From an uncultured Gemmobacter sp. (GTDB lineage Bacteria > Pseudomonadota > Alphaproteobacteria > Rhodobacterales > Rhodobacteraceae), in the NCBI GenBank assembly GCA_937983495.1, contig CALKAA010000136.1, forward strand, positions 1 through 11,118: 11,118 nucleotides of DNA, read 5' to 3'. A program made the position numbers and the translations under genes. This document shows positions 7,501 through 11,118 of this stretch, in pieces. Position 1 is the first letter of the stretch; each line of letters starts with the position of its first letter. The notes under the pieces were generated by a model, which did no database searches, had not been told where the DNA came from, and was given only the letters and a program-made list of their open reading frames with translations.

Positions 7501-8428
7501 CATCGGCTCCCTTGGCGCCAATGGCTTGCAGGGCGACCTCGGGGCCAAAGAATTCGGCATAATCGGGGGCAAACAGCGGGGCCAGATCGCCGCCCAGATT
7601 GGCGGTGAAGCCAAGCGCGCCCTGCGGCTCATCCGCACCCGGAACCGAGACGCTGACCCGGCCAGCCAGACGCTCCTCGCCATCCGACAGCAGGCGCAGA
7701 TCGGCGGCGTAATCGTCCAGCGGACCGGTCCCCTTCACCGTCAGATCCACGGCAGGCGTGCCCGGCAAGCCCAGCAGGCTGGCCGCGATACCGCCCGCGC
7801 CCTCGCTGGCTTGCAGGTCCAGCGCCAGAACGCGGCTGCCATTGGCATAAGAGGCGGTCAGCGCCAGCTTGCCGGGCGGGCCGCCATCCATCCGGTCCAG
7901 CGCCAGCTGCGCCTCGCCCTCGCCGCCCTCCAGCGCCACGGTGGCGGTGATCTGCGCCTCCACCGGCTGCCCCAGCACCGTCGGCCCCAGCGACAGGCGC
8001 GGCGTGGCCAGCTTGCCGATATTCACCGAAACCGGCAGGTCCGGCAGCGCAAAGGGCGTGGCTTCCGGCGAAGGCAGGCTGCTATCAGCCTCCGCTTCCG
8101 GCAGGCGGGCCAGCACGATTTCCGCCGCCGTCAACTCGTTCACCGAGACATTGCCGGTCAGCAGCGCCGAGCGGTTCCAATCCAGCACCACATCCTTGAG
8201 GCTGAGCCAGACCCCTTCATCATCGGCAATGGTCAGCGCCGCGATCCTGGCCTTGGAAGACAACGCGCCCTCAAAGCCGGTGATCGTGATCTTGCGCCCG
8301 GCCCCGGAGAGGTTGTCCTCCAGCAGCGCCGTCAGATAGCCGCGATCATCCTCTTGCGCCGTCGCTGGAACGGGCAAGGCCCCGAGGGGGGGCAGGGCGC
8401 AGAGGGCAAGAACCATGAACCGTTTCAT
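4571..8428 (-). CDS. tamB: Translocation and assembly module subunit TamB
   Basis: TamB is the long periplasmic partner of TamA; the AsmA-like/TamB family forms a hydrophobic beta-groove between inner and outer membranes and helps outer-membrane protein assembly or lipid transfer. The protein is 1285 residues, close to E. coli TamB (about 1260). The start is ATG 8428, which overlaps the tamA stop by 1 nt (TGATG); 47 more codons are open upstream but lie inside tamA. Residues 1-24 look like a signal sequence ending in ATA before QEDD, more like a cleavable peptide than an anchor. Most of the protein is repetitive beta-strand sequence. The C-terminal TamB domain (former DUF490), roughly 960-1285, contains the family motif region SSPELPEEEVLARLLF and ends FKEKDY. 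Three tandem 99-residue repeats occupy 516-812. A weak AGG precedes the start, so translation probably depends on tamA. Confidence 0.93.
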   Translation of the reverse strand: MKRFMVLALCALPPLGALPVPATAQEDDRGYLTALLEDNLSGAGRKITITGFEGALSSKARIAALTIADDEGVWLSLKDVVLDWNRSALLTGNVSVNELTAAEIVLARLPEAEADSSLPSPEATPFALPDLPVSVNIGKLATPRLSLGPTVLGQPVEAQITATVALEGGEGEAQLALDRMDGGPPGKLALTASYANGSRVLALDLQASEGAGGIAASLLGLPGTPAVDLTVKGTGPLDDYAADLRLLSDGEERLAGRVSVSVPGADEPQGALGFTANLGGDLAPLFAPDYAEFFGPEVALQAIGAKGADGRLDLSQLQVTTRALELGGSLSLAADGLPEKIDLKGQLGLDGKPVLLPLTTEERTLVDHADLVITFDAAQDEAWTANVQVQRLSRADLTAESARIIGNGAIVRDATPRNAWGLLDITLAGLAPRDPALAKALGDQLTGQVAFQWTEGQPTFDLTALTLNGPDYRFDGKLSIGGLDSALTLAGAGDLTADDLSRFADLAGQPLAGRASATLAGQTALLTGAFDVTGQVRGNGLKIGVAEVDSLLSGASTIDLVVTRDESGTRLDRLDIAAASLTAKAKGTIATAGSDITADLAFADLRALGPQYRGSLNGLARFQGTPEAGRVSLDAKGQSLAIGVAEADNLLKGDSTIQAEATLAGSVVQLQRLEVNAASLGVKASGKIDPAGHDLSADLAFRDLRALGGGYRGTLAAKAAFKGTPENGTLTATATGSGLAIGQAEADRLLAGNSRLAANLRLQGGQIKIDSATLENPQLRVAAKGDIAGNQRQVTLDAALANLGLLLPEFPGRLSVTGKLADDGNGYAVDLAANGPGGIALTTRGRMAPDFSRADLAINGNAKADLANAFVSPTTVSGGLGIDLRLNGPLVPASLGGRVTLNGLRLANPAVPNSVEGLNGAVSFAGGRAQLDLQGGLNSGGAFTVGGSAGLAAPYQGDITVALRDLQLKDPQLYQTKVNGDLSVRGPLTGGAMIAGEILLKETELQVPSTGLGGAAGLEDLRHVAEPADVRLTRQRAGLVPEAETAGGGSGSSRPFGLDLTISAPQRIFVRGRGLDMELGGSLRVTGTTANIVPSGAFELVRGRLDILGKRLTIAQAQLQMQGDFDPWLSVLASNESDGITSSVKIEGNASSPKVSFVSSPELPEEEVLARLLFNRDLSALSAFQAAQLASAVATLAGKGGDDIMSKLRKGFGLDDLDISTNAEGQTEVKAGKYISKNAYTEVEVDGEGKAKINLNLDVTPTVTLRGSVGAEGETSIGIFKEKDY
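5993..6883 (-). repeat. Three tandem 99-residue repeats inside TamB
   Basis: Reading on the minus strand, unit 1 is 6883-6587, unit 2 is 6586-6290 and unit 3 is 6289-5993, each exactly 297 nt. Shared features are IGVAEVDSLL / IGVAEADNLL / IGQAEADRLL at the same offset, and ADLAFADLRALG / ADLAFRDLRALG in units 1 and 2. The last 44 residues of units 1 and 2 are identical at 28 positions. Unit 3 is more diverged and ends LLLPEFPG. They look like duplicated structural modules of the beta-groove. Confidence 0.8.
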
Positions 8429-10254
8429 CAGAATGCCTGCCCGATACCGATATAGAATTGCACACCGTCGCCGGTGTCGATGCTGCCCTTGACCGGGGTG
8501 GCAATGTCCACCCGGATCGGGCCAAAGCCTGTGGCATAGCGCAGCCCAAGCCCCGCGCCCGCATGCCATTCGCCAAATTCATCGCCCAGATCGAAGGGGC
8601 TGACATAGCCCACATCGGCAAAGCCCACGACGCCGATCTTCGACGTGACACGCGCCCGCACCTCGGCGGTGCCCGCGGCAAAGGCCATGCCGCCGATCTT
8701 GTCGCCATAGATGCGCGCGACTTCAACACCAAGCGCCTGATACGGTTGGCCGCGCACCGTGCCACCGCCACCTGAATAGAACAGGTAGTCGCGCGGCGTG
8801 CCCAGAATGGTGGCCCCGCCCAGCACCGCGCCAATCTGGCCGCGCGCCGCAAAGGTCACCGGGCGTTCCTCGCCAAAGGTCACATAGGCGCGGCCATCCG
8901 CCTTCACCCGCAGGCCGCTATCGGTGATGCCATAGCCCAGGAAGGGCCGGATTTCGCCATCCAGATAATACCCCTTCTTCGCATCCAGCTTGTCATCGCG
9001 CGAATCCCATGTGGCACCGATGGGCAGGGCGAAATGCTTGTAAGTATAGGTGTCGAAGAAATCCTCCACCTTGGCATAGCTGTATTCCAGCCCCACCCGC
9101 GCTGTCAGCCGTTCCGAGACGAAATGGCTCAGATTGACACCCAAAGTGGCGACATCGGCGGTGAAATCCTCCTCGGCCAGATGGCCGACCTCGGTGGTGA
9201 GGCCCAAGGTGGTATCCGGCGTGAAGGTGGCCGGGCGATCCAGCGAGACACCCAGCACATAATCCACCCCGCTGGATTGCGCGCCGATATTGGCGATCTC
9301 GGCCTCGACCTTCAGCCGCTCGCCCCCGCCCAGCAGGTTGCGATGCAGCCAGTAGCCCGACAGGTCGAGCCCATCGAAACTGGCGATCTCGGCCCCGATC
9401 GAATAGCGCCGGGTCTTTTCCTCGACCACCGTGGCGCTGATATCCAGCAGGTCGGGCGCGCGCACCTGCTCGGCCTCGGTCAGCGAGACCGATTTGAACA
9501 CCCCGGTGCGGCGCAGACGGTCGGCGCTGCGTTTCAGCAATTCGGGGCTGTAAACCTCGCCCTCGGGCAGGCCCGCGATTTTCAGGATGCGGCGTTCACT
9601 CATCCGCTGTTGGCCGGTTACGCTCAGGCTGCCAAAGCGCAGACGCGGGCCGGGGGCCAGTCGCACATCGGCAGAAAGCGTATTCGCCCGGTGATCGGCC
9701 ACCACATCCTGACTGGCAACCTCGGCCTTGGCATGGCCGACCTCGCGCCAGCCCTCGATGCCCGCCTGCACAGCCTCGCGCACAAGGCCACTTGCGGCGG
9801 TCTTGCCTGCGGTAAAATCCTCCGGCAATTCGGTTTCAGGGGCGAGGGGGGCCACCTTGGCCTGCGAGAACTTGAATTTCGGGCCCGGATCAACCGTCAC
9901 CACCACAGAGCCGATGCGACCGGGCGCATCCAGCGGCGGGATGGTGGCAGCTTCTCGCCCATCCACCAGCACATGCACTACCGGCGAATAATGGCCAAGC
10001 GCATAAAGCGTGGTGACCAGCGCGCCATATTCGGCCTGCGCGGCGGCAAACAGATCTTCGGCACCGGTTTTCTCATCGCCCACGGCGGTCAGCAGCGCCG
10101 AGGCATTGCGCAGATCGCCCTCCACCTTTTCGGCCGCGGCCCCTTGCACCGAAAAGCGCACAAGATCTTCGGCCCAGCCGGGCTGGGTGAGCATGGAACT
10201 GGCAAACAAAAGGGCGGCCAGGCGCCGGGCCGGCAGCAATTGGAACACGAACAC
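8428..10254 (-). CDS. tamA: Translocation and assembly module subunit TamA (Omp85 family)
   Basis: TamA is an outer-membrane Omp85/BamA-type protein that works with TamB. The 608 residues show a signal peptide (about 1-28, ending GWA before ED), then three POTRA-like periplasmic domains at roughly 30-110, 112-197 and 198-275. The third is the clearest (RLRFGSLSVTGQ, then a helix through DRLRRTGVFKSV). A 16-strand-type barrel fills about 280-608. The Omp85 L6-loop motif VRGQPY is at 500-505 and the chain ends in Phe, as expected of a BAM substrate. Length is near that of E. coli TamA (577). The start is GTG 10254, placed by GGGGG at 10263-10267, 8 nt upstream; a second GTG at 10248 is less well spaced and no ATG is suitable. 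It precedes and overlaps tamB, forming the usual tamA-tamB pair, and is divergent from xylB. Confidence 0.93.
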   Translation of the reverse strand: MFVFQLLPARRLAALLFASSMLTQPGWAEDLVRFSVQGAAAEKVEGDLRNASALLTAVGDEKTGAEDLFAAAQAEYGALVTTLYALGHYSPVVHVLVDGREAATIPPLDAPGRIGSVVVTVDPGPKFKFSQAKVAPLAPETELPEDFTAGKTAASGLVREAVQAGIEGWREVGHAKAEVASQDVVADHRANTLSADVRLAPGPRLRFGSLSVTGQQRMSERRILKIAGLPEGEVYSPELLKRSADRLRRTGVFKSVSLTEAEQVRAPDLLDISATVVEEKTRRYSIGAEIASFDGLDLSGYWLHRNLLGGGERLKVEAEIANIGAQSSGVDYVLGVSLDRPATFTPDTTLGLTTEVGHLAEEDFTADVATLGVNLSHFVSERLTARVGLEYSYAKVEDFFDTYTYKHFALPIGATWDSRDDKLDAKKGYYLDGEIRPFLGYGITDSGLRVKADGRAYVTFGEERPVTFAARGQIGAVLGGATILGTPRDYLFYSGGGGTVRGQPYQALGVEVARIYGDKIGGMAFAAGTAEVRARVTSKIGVVGFADVGYVSPFDLGDEFGEWHAGAGLGLRYATGFGPIRVDIATPVKGSIDTGDGVQFYIGIGQAF

Positions 10255-10267
10255 GCGAAAATCCCCC
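10255..10267 (-). promoter_or_regulatory. Ribosome binding site deciding the tamA GTG start
   Basis: On the minus strand GGGGG (10267-10263) is followed by an 8-nt spacer and then GTG at 10254. The alternative GTG at 10248 would be 14 nt away. This favours GTG 10254 and gives the full hydrophobic signal peptide. Confidence 0.55.
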
Positions 10268-10283
10268 GAGGCAGAGTGCCCCG

Positions 10284-10312
10284 ACTATGGCAAATCAGGG
10301 GCGCAACCTCAA
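10284..10312 (-). promoter_or_regulatory. Candidate sigma-70-type promoter of tamAB
   Basis: On the minus strand TTGAGG (10312-10307) and CATAGT (10289-10284) are separated by exactly 17 nt. Each hexamer matches the consensus at 4 of 6 positions. Transcription would start about 20-25 nt upstream of the tamA GTG, leaving a short leader with the GGGGG site. Plausible but not proven from sequence. Confidence 0.45.
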
Positions 10313-10315
10313 TCC

Positions 10316-10375
10316 ATCGCGAATCGCCAGCGATCAAATCTTGTGTCGATCGCCGCATGATCCCCCATCTATCGC
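10316..10375. promoter_or_regulatory. Cluster of ATCGC pentamers, including dyad ATCGC-CA-GCGAT
   Basis: ATCGC occurs at 10316, 10323, 10349 and 10371, and its complement GCGAT at 10330. The pair at 10323-10334 forms a perfect 5-bp dyad. The cluster lies between the divergent tamA and xylB starts, just upstream of the candidate tamA promoter. It could be an operator array, but the pentamer is GC-rich and short. Confidence 0.25.
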
Positions 10376-10386
10376 GGTGATACCGC
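10374..10386. promoter_or_regulatory. Dyad GCGGT-GAT-ACCGC, candidate operator upstream of xylB
   Basis: A perfect 5-bp inverted repeat with a 3-nt centre lies 75 nt upstream of the xylB ATG in the divergent intergenic region. Sugar-catabolic operons are often controlled by LacI- or ROK-type repressors that bind such dyads. No regulator gene is visible in the window and symmetry does not extend further, so this is only a candidate. Confidence 0.3.
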
Positions 10387-10461
10387 AAACAGCGGCCATA
10401 GACGCCGCCAGAGTGAGCGCGTATTCATGCCGTGGGCAAAAATGCACTGGGAGGGCGCGCC

Positions 10462-11118
10462 ATGTATATCGGTCTGGATCTGGGCACATCGGGGCTGAAG
10501 GCGCTGGTCATCGACGATGCGCAGCATGTGCTGGCCGAGGCCTCGGCCCCGCTGGAGGTGTCGCGCCCGGCCGAGGGCTGGAGCGAGCAGGCCCCCGCCG
10601 ATTGGATCACCGCCACCGAGGCCGTGATGGCGCAATTGGCGGCGCGGATCAGCCTTGCTGCCGTGCGCGCCATCGGGCTTTCGGGGCAGATGCACGGTGC
10701 CACGCTGCTGGATGCCGCCGATCAGGTGTTGCGCCCCTGCATCCTGTGGAATGACACGCGCAGCCATGCCGAGGCCGCCGCATTGGATGCCCAGCCCGCC
10801 TTCCGCGCGATTTCCGGCAATATCGTGTTTCCGGGCTTCACCGCGCCCAAGCTCGACTGGCTGCGCCAGCACGAGCCCGCCCTTTGGGCAAAGGTCGCCA
10901 AGGTCTTGCTGCCCAAGGATTATCTGCGCCTCTGGCTGACGGGCGAGCATGTGGCCGAGATGTCGGATGCTGCCGGAACAAGCTGGCTCGACACCGGGGC
11001 GCGTGATTGGTCGGATGATCTGCTGGCCGCCACCGGGCTGTCGCGCGCGCAAATGCCGCGTCTGGTGGAAGGGTCCGAAGTGTCGGGCCAGTTGCGCCCC
11101 GAGCTGGCCGCCTGTTGG
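10462..11118 (+). CDS. xylB: Xylulokinase, N-terminal part (3' truncated by window edge)
   Basis: Xylulokinase (FGGY carbohydrate kinase family) phosphorylates D-xylulose with ATP to xylulose 5-phosphate, feeding the pentose phosphate pathway from xylose or D-arabinitol; it is cytoplasmic. The frame is open to the window end, with 219 codons visible of an expected 480-500. The start MYIGLDLGTSGLKAL carries the FGGY phosphate-binding loop with Asp6. SGQMHGATLLDA at residues 74-85 holds the Met-His pair (77-78) that contacts substrate in E. coli XylB. ILWNDTRSH, PGFTAPKL, VLLPKDYLRLWLTGE and MSDAAGT also match xylulokinase closely and favour it over glycerol kinase or ribulokinase. The catalytic Asp near residue 233 lies beyond the window. 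GGGAGGG at 10449-10455 is 6 nt before ATG 10462. It is divergent from tamA; xylA or sugar-transport genes would lie outside if present. Confidence 0.93.
   Translation, partial: MYIGLDLGTSGLKALVIDDAQHVLAEASAPLEVSRPAEGWSEQAPADWITATEAVMAQLAARISLAAVRAIGLSGQMHGATLLDAADQVLRPCILWNDTRSHAEAAALDAQPAFRAISGNIVFPGFTAPKLDWLRQHEPALWAKVAKVLLPKDYLRLWLTGEHVAEMSDAAGTSWLDTGARDWSDDLLAATGLSRAQMPRLVEGSEVSGQLRPELAACW

Noticed and set aside
7073..8455. 460-codon plus-strand open frame antisense to tamB
   Set aside because: It has the same shadow composition, no membrane or domain features, and the opposite strand has a convincing TamB.
9034..10380. 448-codon plus-strand open frame antisense to tamA
   Set aside because: It is His/Gln/Arg-rich shadow sequence; tamA on the other strand has POTRA-like domains, a barrel and the VRGQPY motif.

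Overview
The window is a GC-rich, tightly packed bacterial chromosome segment. The protein families, gene pairings and codon use suggest an alphaproteobacterium, most likely Rhodobacterales. That placement is inferred from protein character, not from a marker gene. I found no rRNA, tRNA, CRISPR array or recognisable transposase.

Layout. (1) 1-2741, plus strand: the 3' part of yjbH, then yjbF, overlapping by 4 nt. These are an outer-membrane beta-barrel protein and an outer-membrane lipoprotein of the YjbEFGH/GfcABCD type, linked to exopolysaccharide or group-4-capsule secretion. (2) 2742-3404: about 660 nt without a convincing gene. It holds a cluster of GC-rich hairpins, an AT-rich stretch, and a near-perfect 23-bp direct repeat of the yjbF 3' end, 588 bp from the original. 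(3) 3405-3611: a 68-aa exported, Gly/Ala-rich small protein, perhaps YjbE-like, followed by two UUCG-loop hairpins, the second a good intrinsic terminator. (4) 3698-4564: a YihY/BrkB-family inner-membrane protein. (5) 4571-10254, minus strand: tamB and tamA, translationally coupled (TGATG) in the order tamA-tamB. They encode the translocation and assembly module, an Omp85 protein with a long periplasm-spanning AsmA-like partner. (6) 10255-10461: a divergent control region with a candidate tamA promoter and two small dyads. (7) 10462-11118, plus strand: the 5' part of xylB, xylulokinase, running off the window.

Most of the window concerns the cell envelope: polysaccharide export (YjbH/YjbF), outer-membrane protein or lipid handling (TamAB) and an inner-membrane protein (YihY). 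XylB starts a separate sugar-catabolism unit. Nothing here amounts to a clearly new multi-gene system. The least-explained part is the yjbF-to-3404 interval, where a duplicated gene end, atypical composition and a small exported protein coincide.
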